From assembly GCA_036003885.1 (NCBI GenBank), contig DASYSA010000739.1:1-5512 (forward strand): a DNA stretch of 5,512 nt, read 5' to 3'. The first letter of the stretch is position 1, and every line of letters starts with the position of its first letter. Made by a program: the position numbers and the translations under genes. This document shows positions 1-4,268 of the stretch, piece by piece. This DNA is from DASYSA01 sp036003885. Lineage in GTDB: Bacteria; Acidobacteriota; Blastocatellia; UBA7656. A model generated the notes under the pieces. It saw only the letters and a list, made by a program, of their open reading frames with translations, made no database searches and was not told the DNA's origin.

Positions 1-156
1 CTGCGGAGATGACAGTTCATCGCCGGGCAAAGACTGGCCAACTTCCTCATCCGTCGCGCCCCAGCACAGATGCCAGGGCCGAATGAGCAACGAATACACA
101 AACGCTACTGCAAACAAACCAAAGGCAACTTCTAGGCCCACAGTAAGAGTCGACAT
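1..156 (-). CDS. SRPBCC-like membrane-anchored protein, N-terminal part (runs off left edge)
   Basis: Reading leftwards from the ATG at 156-154 gives 52 uninterrupted codons to the window edge, so this is only the N-terminus. Residues about 5-25 are a hydrophobic stretch that should form one transmembrane helix. They are followed by RPWHLCWGATDEEVGQSLPG (residues 26-45). From memory, the pattern 'PWHLRWGATDEEV..LPGDE' opens a family of SRPBCC (START/polyketide-cyclase fold) proteins that carry an N-terminal membrane anchor; these have a hydrophobic ligand cavity and mostly unknown substrates. The start is supported by a purine-rich ribosome-binding stretch (minus-strand AGGAGAGGAGAGAG, about 159-172) just upstream. 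The gene lies downstream of a terminator at 368-409, so it is probably its own transcription unit. The family call rests on recalled motif similarity because the SRPBCC domain itself is outside the window. Confidence 0.68.
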   Translation of the reverse strand, partial: MSTLTVGLEVAFGLFAVAFVYSLLIRPWHLCWGATDEEVGQSLPGDELSSPQ

Positions 157-213
157 TGCTCTCTCCTCTCCTTATGACAAACAGGCCATGACCTTCATTC
201 CAGTTTTCTACCG

Positions 214-223
214 TATTCGAATA
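214..223. repeat. Perfect 10-bp palindrome TATTCGAATA
   Basis: TATTCGAATA equals its own reverse complement. It lies about 58-67 bases upstream of the SRPBCC-like start codon and overlaps the candidate -10 element of that gene, where an operator would sit. Flanking TCTA (207-210) and TAGA (222-225) add a second, looser symmetry. It could be a repressor site or chance in a slightly AT-rich patch. Confidence 0.35.
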
Positions 224-248
224 GACAGGATCACGGGACATTGTGCAA
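220..248 (-). promoter_or_regulatory. Weak sigma-70-type promoter candidate for the SRPBCC-like gene
   Basis: On the minus strand, TTGCAC (248-243) is followed after 17 bases by TCTATT (225-220). The matches to TTGACA and TATAAT are only 3/6 and 4/6, so this is weak. The 17-base spacing and position about 60 bases before the start codon, below the upstream terminator, are what make it worth listing. Confidence 0.22.
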
Positions 249-367
249 CACCAGCGGAGGTTCCGAAGTGTGCGTCTCCGGCAGGGCAGCGTTCCTTCTT
301 GAGACGGGTCTTGCGTCAAATCTGGTCCACCTGGCAATCGGCATTCTGTTCTCCCTGCTGACAATCT

Positions 368-409
368 AAAAAAGAGCGTGGTGGGAGCGGTCAATCACCG
401 CGGAACCAC
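368..409 (-). terminator. Intrinsic terminator for the stress-protein/PNPOx operon
   Basis: As minus-strand RNA, an outer stem GUGGU/ACCAC (409-405 with 382-378) encloses an inner stem GCGGU/ACCGC (401-397 with 391-387). The loop is five bases, and a small 3/4-base internal loop separates the stems. A run of six U (373-368) follows four bases after the stem. It begins about 58 bases after the PNPOx stop codon, the expected place to end the three-gene transcript. The internal loop and four-base gap before the U-run make it imperfect, but no competing structure is seen. Confidence 0.58.
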
Positions 410-466
410 TTATTCCCCTCGGCCGAAGTCAGAGTCTATCGTCGACATGAAGCCGAAGAGTAGAAT

Positions 467-886
467 CTAAACTTCACCCACCCCGCTCAACTGCTTGACC
501 TGAATGCAGAAGACTATGACCGAGGATCCGCCATCGTGCACCGGCACCGACTCGACAGGCGTCAGGTGCGGAAAGCGCTGGAACAGTTCGCGTAGAGCCC
601 AATTGCGTTCTACAGAGTCGACCAACTCGTGATAGTTGCCGTATGCGATTGCGCTCCGCCATTGATATTCGTCACGGATCTCGTCAACCTGGAGGCACGC
701 CCTGGGATTGGCTCGCAGAGCTGCGATCTTGCGGCCCAACAACGAGTGAATGTAGATGCGATCGTCCCGAAAGATGTAGCTCACCGGTACCACGTACGGC
801 GCACCGTCGAATATGCAGCCCAACCTGCCGACTCGCGCTGAAGCGAGAAGCTTTCGCGTTTCGTCTTCGCTCAGTTGACTCAACAT
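467..886 (-). CDS. Pyridoxamine 5'-phosphate oxidase-like flavin protein (PF12900-type)
   Basis: A 139-residue protein of the FMN-binding split-barrel fold. The N-terminal pattern LLASARVGRLGC (13-24), then PYVVPVSYIF (30-39), RIYIHSLLGRKI (43-54) and CLQVDEI (64-70), then WRSAIAYGNYHEL (76-88), is the typical block order of the Pyridox_ox_2 family, to which the Nim-type nitroimidazole reductases also belong. Members bind FMN or a related cofactor in the cytoplasm as dimers; the substrate is usually unknown, and this is not expected to be the vitamin B6 enzyme PdxH. The length is normal for the family. The ATG at 886 has GAGAAGAG upstream at a spacing of 7. It is the last gene of a minus-strand operon, starting 51 bases after the stop of the single-domain stress protein and followed by a terminator. 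The neighbours suggest a redox or low-oxygen stress role; that is inference. Confidence 0.88.
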   Translation of the reverse strand: MLSQLSEDETRKLLASARVGRLGCIFDGAPYVVPVSYIFRDDRIYIHSLLGRKIAALRANPRACLQVDEIRDEYQWRSAIAYGNYHELVDSVERNWALRELFQRFPHLTPVESVPVHDGGSSVIVFCIQVKQLSGVGEV

Positions 887-937
887 CTCTCAACTCTTCT
901 CATCGTCGCTGTGACGCGTTTCCTCAATTGCCGGCCT

Positions 938-1405
938 TCACCCATGCGAGCCATTCGCAATTTGCTTCCTGCGCACGATCTCCACAGAGCACTTTGCGTG
1001 CGAGGCTACGGCTTGTGACACCGAGCCGAGCAACAAGCGCTTGAATCCCCTATAGCCGTGAGAGCCGACCACGAGCAGATCAGCGTCCCACTGTTCGGCC
1101 CGGTCTACAATCTCCTGTACGGGGTGGCCGGCGACGACGTTGGCGGTGACCCGCAAACTGCTTGCTCCCGAGCGCAACCGCTCGACCGCCTTGTCGACTG
1201 CGGCCCGAGATTGCTGCTGGCCGATCTTCTCCATCTCTTCGTAATAGCTGGACGGAAGCGCGGCCGCCTCGCCCATTGGGTAAGCGGGTTGCTCAGCGAC
1301 GGACAGCACATCGACTTCAGTCCCCTCGGGCCACGGTCGGCTCGCGATCTGCTCGACCGCTGCATCACTGAACGTTGATCCATCTACCGCAAGCAGTAGT
1401 TTCAT
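938..1405 (-). CDS. Universal stress protein, single UspA domain
   Basis: A 155-residue cytoplasmic UspA-fold protein. The first strand carries LLLAVDGS with the conserved Asp8, which contacts adenine in ATP-binding members. The C-terminal nucleotide loop is intact: G114-x2-G117-x9-G127-S128 in VVGSHGYRGFKRLLLGS. This is therefore predicted to be the ATP-binding type (MJ0577/UspFG-like) rather than the non-binding UspA type. Such proteins act in survival under energy, redox or oxygen limitation, usually as dimers; the precise role is unknown. Its start codon overlaps the stop of the preceding tandem stress protein (ATGA, 1405-1402), and a strong GGAGGT ribosome-binding site (1420-1415) lies inside the end of that gene, nine bases before the ATG. 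Translational coupling is likely. A few residues after the last strand form a short basic tail. Confidence 0.95.
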   Translation of the reverse strand: MKLLLAVDGSTFSDAAVEQIASRPWPEGTEVDVLSVAEQPAYPMGEAAALPSSYYEEMEKIGQQQSRAAVDKAVERLRSGASSLRVTANVVAGHPVQEIVDRAEQWDADLLVVGSHGYRGFKRLLLGSVSQAVASHAKCSVEIVRRKQIANGSHG

Positions 1406-2385
1406 TTCTGAATTACCTCCCTCGCCTCATGAGCGAAAGCTGCGCTCGCCTCTGTGCGAAGCGGCTCGTTCACCGGGGTTGCGATCGCCGGTCTCAGCGG
1501 CCGAGCAATCAGAATCGGGCAGGGTGCCTGGCGCAACACGCGGTCCGCGTTTGAACCAAACAGGGCGCGCATTCCGAATCCGGTGCCGCTCGCGCCCATG
1601 CAAATCAGCTCAACGGCTTGATCCTCCGCGTAAGCCAGAACCTCGCGATAAGGCTGCCCCTCGCGAACTGCATGGCGAACCGACCACCCTCCCACCTCGC
1701 TGTGCGGCACCGCGGTCTTCAAGGCCGCAAACGTCTTGCGGAAGGTACTCTCTGAGGAAAAAGGGAGTTGCGAGATCTCTGAAGGAATCACCTTTGGGCG
1801 CGAAGGCACTACGTGAAGAACGTGCAACTCGGCGCCGTATTGCTGCGCGAATGATAGCCCATAGGAAAGCGCTAACTCGGAGTCGCTTGAAAAGTCGTAA
1901 GCCACCAGGACTCGTTTCAGGTCGAGGCTGTTCGCGGTTCTGCCCGCCCATTCGATCTCGCGCGCGTGAGTCACCAGTGTTGGGCAGGGCGCCATCCTGC
2001 AGACAGATTCGGCGACCGATCCCAGCAGGGCAGCGGCGTATGGTCGACGCCTGGAGCGCATGATAATCAGGTCGGCCTGACGCTCGGCTGCCTCACGGGC
2101 GATCTCAACGTCGGGCTCGCCGCTGACAATCACAGACTCACAGTCGAGCGCGGGCGCCGTGGGTGAGAGCATGTATTCGTGCGTGAAGTTCTCGACAATG
2201 TTCCTAAGCGCGGCGCGATCAGTGACTTCTGCGTTGGTTTCGGTGGCTGTGCAATGCAAGACGAATAGCTTCGCGTGGTAACTACTGGCGAACGCGAAAG
2301 CATAGCGGAGCGCCTGACTGGAGTCAGGCGACAACTCCACCGGACAGACTATTCGCTTGAAGCTCAACCTATTGTCGTCCAACAT
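1402..2385 (-). CDS. Tandem universal stress protein (two UspA domains)
   Basis: I take the ATG at 2385 as start (327 residues), because FKRIVCPVEL, the first Usp strand, begins at residue 9. A frame extension back to a TTG at 2436 would add 17 residues with no family likeness. Domain 1 spans about 8-140 and domain 2 about 156-296; a 30-residue Ala/Glu-rich tail of unknown role follows. Domain 2 keeps Asp164 and the full nucleotide loop G264-x2-G267-x9-G277-S278. Domain 1 has Glu17 in place of the Asp and a changed loop, RSRRRPYAAALLGS (110-123), in which Arg replaces the first two glycines and the spacing is one shorter. Only the second domain is therefore likely to bind ATP in the usual way. 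It is the first gene of the operon and overlaps the next gene by four bases (ATGA). A sigma-54-type promoter lies about 100 bases upstream. Confidence 0.93.
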   Translation of the reverse strand: MLDDNRLSFKRIVCPVELSPDSSQALRYAFAFASSYHAKLFVLHCTATETNAEVTDRAALRNIVENFTHEYMLSPTAPALDCESVIVSGEPDVEIAREAAERQADLIIMRSRRRPYAAALLGSVAESVCRMAPCPTLVTHAREIEWAGRTANSLDLKRVLVAYDFSSDSELALSYGLSFAQQYGAELHVLHVVPSRPKVIPSEISQLPFSSESTFRKTFAALKTAVPHSEVGGWSVRHAVREGQPYREVLAYAEDQAVELICMGASGTGFGMRALFGSNADRVLRQAPCPILIARPLRPAIATPVNEPLRTEASAAFAHEAREVIQK

Positions 2386-2470
2386 ATCTGCCGTCCCGCC
2401 TTTGGAGTCAGGTGGCCTTTCCCCTCGCTGAATCAAGTTCCGGCCGTCGGCGCGAGGGACGCCCCTTACA

Positions 2471-2486
2471 GGTTCCCCTTAGAACC
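2471..2486. repeat. Inverted repeat GGTTC-N6-GAACC at the stress-operon transcription start
   Basis: A perfect 5-bp inverted repeat with a 6-base centre. It sits immediately downstream of the -12 element of the minus-strand sigma-54 promoter and spans its predicted start point (about 2477). It could be a repressor operator. On the minus strand TAAGGGG also occurs twice here, 13 bases apart. The arms are short, so chance is possible. Confidence 0.35.
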
Positions 2487-2487
2487 G

Positions 2488-2502
2488 AGCAACACTCGTG
2501 CC
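2488..2502 (-). promoter_or_regulatory. Sigma-54 (-24/-12) promoter for the stress-protein operon
   Basis: Minus strand reads GGCACG (2502-2497), four bases, TTGCT (2492-2488). This matches the sigma-54 consensus TGGCACG-N4-TTGCW at all eleven positions from GG onward; only the leading T is replaced (C). The diagnostic GG and GC are exactly ten bases apart. Transcription would start near 2477, giving a leader of about 90 bases before the ATG at 2385. Sigma-54 promoters need an ATP-hydrolysing enhancer-binding activator, which is not encoded in this window. The identical core in the opposite orientation at 2711-2725 strengthens the call. Confidence 0.75.
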
Positions 2503-2540
2503 GTCGGAAAGTGGTTTGAGTTTGTGTGCTGTTCTCTCTT

Positions 2541-2568
2541 ATTGAACGAGTCCTGGGTTCCCGGTCAA
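2541..2568 (-). promoter_or_regulatory. Weak sigma-70-type promoter candidate, stress-protein operon
   Basis: On the minus strand TTGACC (2568-2563) is followed after 16 bases by TTCAAT (2546-2541), matching the consensus hexamers at 5/6 and 4/6. It lies about 155 bases upstream of the ATG at 2385 and could give basal expression in addition to the sigma-54 promoter. It is within what chance would produce. Confidence 0.2.
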
Positions 2569-2585
2569 AGCTCAACTCGGCGAAT

Positions 2586-2596
2586 ACTCACTGAGT
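2586..2596. repeat. 11-bp palindrome ACTCA-C-TGAGT, possible activator site
   Basis: A perfect 5-bp inverted repeat around one central base. It lies near the middle of the space between the two divergent sigma-54 promoters, roughly 115 bases from one predicted start and 145 from the other. That is the usual distance range for enhancer-binding activator sites. TGAGT/ACTCA half-sites recur at 2750-2754 (reading TGAGTC) and 2777-2781. The role as an upstream activating sequence is inference. Confidence 0.35.
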
Positions 2597-2642
2597 GCTT
2601 TTGCGCAGCGCTGGGGAGGTTTCCGCTGTGCTCGGCTCCTTT

Positions 2643-2658
2643 CGGTCCCACGGTCCCA
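2643..2658. repeat. Tandem direct repeat, two copies of CGGTCCCA
   Basis: CGGTCCCA occurs twice head to tail with no gap (2643-2650, 2651-2658). It is about 80-95 bases upstream of the predicted start of the Fnr-like transcript, a position where an activator or accessory protein could bind. It could also be a simple slippage duplication. Confidence 0.4.
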
Positions 2659-2710
2659 ACAGAATTCCACATTCTATTAGCTGCTTTAAGCCGCCCTCGT
2701 TTTTTGCTCA

Positions 2711-2725
2711 GGCACGCTCATTGCT
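2711..2725 (+). promoter_or_regulatory. Sigma-54 (-24/-12) promoter for the Fnr-like gene
   Basis: Plus strand reads GGCACG (2711-2716), four bases (CTCA), TTGCT (2721-2725). All eleven conserved positions from GG onward match the sigma-54 consensus; only the leading T is replaced (A). GG and GC are exactly ten bases apart. A six-T run (2700-2705) lies just upstream. Transcription would start near 2736, leaving a leader of about 105 bases before the ATG at 2841. The promoter mirrors the one at 2488-2502, so one activator bound between them could serve both. Confidence 0.76.
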
Positions 2726-2727
2726 CT

Positions 2728-2747
2728 CAACCACAAGTCAAGGGTTG
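2728..2747. repeat. Inverted repeat CAACC-N10-GGTTG at the Fnr-like transcription start
   Basis: Perfect 5-bp arms separated by ten bases, a total span of 20 bp suited to a dimeric helix-turn-helix protein. It covers the predicted sigma-54 start point (about 2736), where a bound protein would block transcription. Confidence 0.3.
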
Positions 2748-2782
2748 GTGAGTCGCTGGACACAGAACGCGTGATGACTCAC
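2748..2782. repeat. Inverted repeat GTGAGTC-N21-GACTCAC in the Fnr-like leader
   Basis: Perfect 7-bp arms with a 21-base centre. The right arm is also part of a tighter inverted repeat, CGTGA-N4-TCACG (2770-2783), that resembles a Crp/Fnr-family operator in general style but has the centre two bases shorter than GTGA-N6-TCAC. Both are downstream of the predicted start, a location that would fit repression or autoregulation. As RNA, the long repeat could form a hairpin. Confidence 0.38.
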
Positions 2783-2794
2783 GTTGCTCGCAAC
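2783..2794. repeat. Inverted repeat GTTGC-TC-GCAAC
   Basis: Perfect 5-bp arms around two bases, directly following the repeat at 2770-2783. Its two-base centre is too short for an RNA hairpin loop with all pairs formed, so if it matters it is more likely a DNA-binding site. Confidence 0.28.
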
Positions 2795-2798
2795 CAGG

Positions 2799-2831
2799 AG
2801 GGTCACCCGCGGCAAGCGCTGCATTGACCCT
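2799..2831 (+). repeat. Leader hairpin AGGGTCA-N19-TGACCCT next to the ribosome-binding site
   Basis: Perfect 7-bp arms with a 19-base loop. The 3' arm ends at 2831, directly before the GGAGGG ribosome-binding site (2832-2837) of the Fnr-like gene. As mRNA it could influence translation; as DNA, GGGT-C-ACCC at 2800-2808 is itself a small palindrome. No known riboswitch is recognised. Confidence 0.35.
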
Positions 2832-2840
2832 GGAGGGTTT

Positions 2841-3560
2841 ATGCGCGCGCCTTATGGACTCGAGATAATAGAGAACTGCGCCGAATGTAATCTTCGGTGC
2901 GATGGCTTCTTTTGTGATCTTCCACTTGCTGTGCTCAAGCACTTTGAATCGCTTAAGTACGCCACAGTTTTTCCCAAGGGCGCGATCCTCTTCCTCGAAG
3001 GTCAGTCTCCGCGGGGCATCTTCATGCTCTGCAGCGGTCGGGTGAAGTTGTCCAGCAGCTCGGCAAGCGGCAGGACAATAATTGCTCACATCGGAGCGCC
3101 GGGCGAGGTCCTCGGTCTGAGTGCAGCGGTATCCAACGCGCCCTACGAGGTTACAGCGGAGACGCTTGAACCTTGCCAGGTCAATTTCATCAAGCAGGCA
3201 GAGTTCCTGAAGTTCCTGTCCGAGGAGAGCATTGCGTGCCTCCGAGTCGCTCAGCACCTGAGCGGCGCTTACCGGCAAGCGAGTGACCAGGCGCGTTTGC
3301 TGGGGCTCTCGGAGTCGACGGCTGAGAAGCTGGCGAACCTGATCCTCAGCTGGTGCGACCGCGAAGGTAAACAGACCGAACGCGGGATCAGCCTCAAACT
3401 GACGCTCACTCATGAGGAGATAGCTCAGTTGATAGGGTCATCGCGCGAGACTGTCACTCGATTGCTCGGCGACCTAAAGAATCGGCGGATAATTTTGATC
3501 AAGGGCTCAACGATGATCGTTCCCGACCGCGCCGCCCTCGAGCACCTGAGCGGCACGTAG
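2841..3560 (+). CDS. Crp/Fnr-family transcriptional regulator, Fnr-like branch, with N-terminal Cys cluster
   Basis: I choose the ATG at 2841 (239 residues) because GGAGGG (2832-2837) precedes it; a TTG at 2784 would add 19 unconvincing residues. The sensor domain (about 28-140) has the beta-roll pattern, but the stretch after PGEV (87-90), LGLSAAVSNAPYEVTAE, lacks the Glu and Arg that bind cAMP in Crp. The C-terminal domain has a helix-turn-helix at about 187-212; SSRETVTRLLG closely resembles E. coli Fnr ETISRLLG, with Glu203, Thr206 and Arg207 in the base-reading positions. Cysteines 13, 16, 20 and 25 form an N-terminal cluster (C-x2-C-x3-C-x4-C), and Cys112 in ETLEPCQVNF aligns with Fnr Cys122. 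Fnr spacing is C-x2-C-x5-C, so an oxygen-sensing Fe-S cluster is plausible but unproven. Cys at 112 is also common in members without a cluster. The gene has its own sigma-54-type promoter and is divergent from the stress operon. Confidence 0.93.
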   Translation: MRAPYGLEIIENCAECNLRCDGFFCDLPLAVLKHFESLKYATVFPKGAILFLEGQSPRGIFMLCSGRVKLSSSSASGRTIIAHIGAPGEVLGLSAAVSNAPYEVTAETLEPCQVNFIKQAEFLKFLSEESIACLRVAQHLSGAYRQASDQARLLGLSESTAEKLANLILSWCDREGKQTERGISLKLTLTHEEIAQLIGSSRETVTRLLGDLKNRRIILIKGSTMIVPDRAALEHLSGT

Positions 3561-3575
3561 CCGGAATGATCCGGC
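3560..3575. repeat. Hairpin GCCGGA-ATGA-TCCGGC at the end of the Fnr-like gene
   Basis: A perfect 6-bp GC-rich stem with a 4-base loop, starting at the last base of the TAG stop codon. No T-run follows on either strand, so it is not a classic intrinsic terminator. It may stabilise the mRNA 3' end or act with Rho. Being so close to the stop codon, a terminating ribosome would cover it. Confidence 0.4.
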
Positions 3576-3627
3576 GCTGCGCGCTAACGCTCAAACTCCC
3601 TCCAGGTCTTCAAGCTAGTGTTGTTCG

Positions 3628-3643
3628 TCACCTCGAAAGGTGA
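3628..3643. repeat. Hairpin TCACCT-CGAA-AGGTGA in the spacer before the ankyrin gene
   Basis: A perfect 6-bp stem with a 4-base loop (CGAA on plus, TTCG on minus), about 80 bases upstream of the ankyrin start. No T-run follows. It lies just after a TTGTTC (3621-3626) that could be a poor -35 element, so an operator is possible. The TCACC half also occurs at 2803-2807 in the Fnr-like leader, which may be chance. Confidence 0.35.
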
Positions 3644-3721
3644 TACCCATCATATCCTCAGGCCACCCATTCCGAGAGAATAGACCAGGACGCAGATTCT
3701 TCAAAAGCGAGGTATCGAGCT

Positions 3722-4192
3722 GTGTTGGTGTGCGCAATAGGCAAAACGCATGTGGACTCGGTACGAGCCTCGGTCGAGCGCGCGTCGACCGGCGCCTCTC
3801 CTCAAGAGTTGACAAGCGCGCTCCTTACGGCAGCGATGATCGGTCATATCGCGGCGGTGGCGGTGCTTCTGGATCGAGGTGCGGAGGTGAATGCTGCAGA
3901 TAGCTCCAGCCGTACGCCGTTGCTCGAAGCCACGTTCGGCGGCCACCTCGACGCAGTGGACCTTCTGCTGACACGCGGGGCCGAGGTCAATGCAAGAGAC
4001 AAAGACGGATGGACCGCGTTGATGGAAGCAGCGTCGAAGTGCAGGACAGAGATCGTCAGACTGCTACTGGCCCGCGGCGCCGACCCGAAGGCCGTGAGCA
4101 ACGCCGGCTGGACCGCTTTGAAGGTGGCCGCCAAGGGTAACCATGAACTAGTAACTCTGCTACGCGAAACATCTAACCACCGCCGCCGTTAA
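3722..4192 (+). CDS. Small ankyrin-repeat protein
   Basis: A 156-residue cytoplasmic protein made almost only of ankyrin repeats, which form a helix-turn-helix stack for protein-protein contact. Clear repeats are residues about 32-61, 62-94 (TPLLEATFGGHLDAVDLLL), 95-127 (WTALMEAASKCRTEIVRLLL) and a shorter last one, 128-150. The first about 31 residues look like a diverged repeat or cap. No signal peptide or membrane segment is seen and there is no enzymatic domain. The start is uncertain: GTG at 3722 follows a GCGAGG site (3707-3712) by nine bases, but the frame is open back to 3644 without an ATG, and the helix seems to begin slightly upstream. It lies between the Fnr-like gene and the PFOR gene on the same strand, with gaps of about 160 and 130 bases. 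Its binding partner cannot be told from sequence. Confidence 0.85.
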   Translation: MLVCAIGKTHVDSVRASVERASTGASPQELTSALLTAAMIGHIAAVAVLLDRGAEVNAADSSSRTPLLEATFGGHLDAVDLLLTRGAEVNARDKDGWTALMEAASKCRTEIVRLLLARGADPKAVSNAGWTALKVAAKGNHELVTLLRETSNHRRR

Positions 4193-4241
4193 GGCGAGCG
4201 TCGAAGCTGAGCTCCGAATTGTCCCATCTCGGAAGTGCGAA

Positions 4242-4267
4242 GGCATGGGATCGCCCGCGCCCATGCC
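4242..4267. repeat. 8-bp inverted repeat GGCATGGG-N10-CCCATGCC upstream of the PFOR gene
   Basis: Perfect 8-bp arms with a 10-base centre, one of the longest exact inverted repeats in the window. It is 50 bases after the ankyrin stop and 57 bases before the PFOR start. There is no T-run after it on plus, so as a terminator it would be incomplete. Its total span (26 bp) and position just upstream of the PFOR leader equally suit an operator for a dimeric regulator. Confidence 0.5.
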
Positions 4268-4268
4268 C

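Larger units (their letters stand above)
157..466. other. Non-coding spacer between two minus-strand genes
   Basis: About 310 bases with no convincing gene on either strand. The open frames here translate to low-complexity, Arg/Cys-rich peptides with no recognisable motif. It holds an intrinsic terminator for the upstream operon (368-409), a 10-bp perfect palindrome (214-223) and a weak promoter candidate (220-248) for the leftmost gene. I see nothing else in 250-365. Confidence 0.6.
2386..2840. promoter_or_regulatory. Divergent regulatory region between stress-protein operon and Fnr-like gene
   Basis: A 455-base region without a credible gene; an open frame across it on the plus strand gives a Pro/Arg/Cys-rich peptide with no family motif and overlaps the stress-protein gene antisense. 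It contains two outward-facing sigma-54 promoters (2488-2502 minus, 2711-2725 plus), a tandem 8-mer and an 11-bp palindrome between them, and several inverted repeats in the leader of the Fnr-like gene (2728-2831). I found no canonical Fnr box (TTGAT-N4-ATCAA) on either strand, nor a strong sigma-70 promoter. Confidence 0.75.

Noticed and set aside
47..394. 115-codon minus-strand open frame over the left spacer
   Set aside because: It overlaps the SRPBCC-like gene in another frame and spans the terminator; the peptide is Arg/Cys-rich with no family motif.
643..1044. 133-codon plus-strand open frame
   Set aside because: Antisense shadow of the PNPOx and Usp genes, whose conserved motifs are on the minus strand.
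1479..2063. 194-codon plus-strand open frame, very Arg/Pro-rich
   Set aside because: Antisense shadow of the tandem stress-protein gene; composition is typical of a reversed GC-rich gene.
2386..2436. TTG start extending the tandem Usp by 17 residues
   Set aside because: The extension is Pro/Gly/Arg-rich and precedes the Usp fold; the ATG at 2385 places the first beta strand as expected.
2681..2705. Possible plus-strand intrinsic terminator ahead of a six-T run
   Set aside because: The preceding bases do not form a stem; GCTTTAAGC has no room for a loop. The T-run is better seen as flanking the sigma-54 promoter.
2275..2751. 158-codon plus-strand open frame through the divergent regulatory region
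   Set aside because: Overlaps the start of the stress-protein gene antisense and the regulatory elements; no recognisable domain and no good ribosome-binding site.
2784..2840. TTG start giving a 258-residue Fnr-like protein
   Set aside because: The extra 19 residues have no family likeness and the frame crosses the leader inverted repeat; the ATG at 2841 has GGAGGG at proper spacing.
2727..3413. 228-codon minus-strand open frame
   Set aside because: Antisense to the Fnr-like gene, which has clear sensor and helix-turn-helix motifs.
3494..3501. TTGATCAA inside the 3' end of the Fnr-like gene, reminiscent of an Fnr box
   Set aside because: The two half-sites abut without the required four-base centre and it lies within coding sequence.
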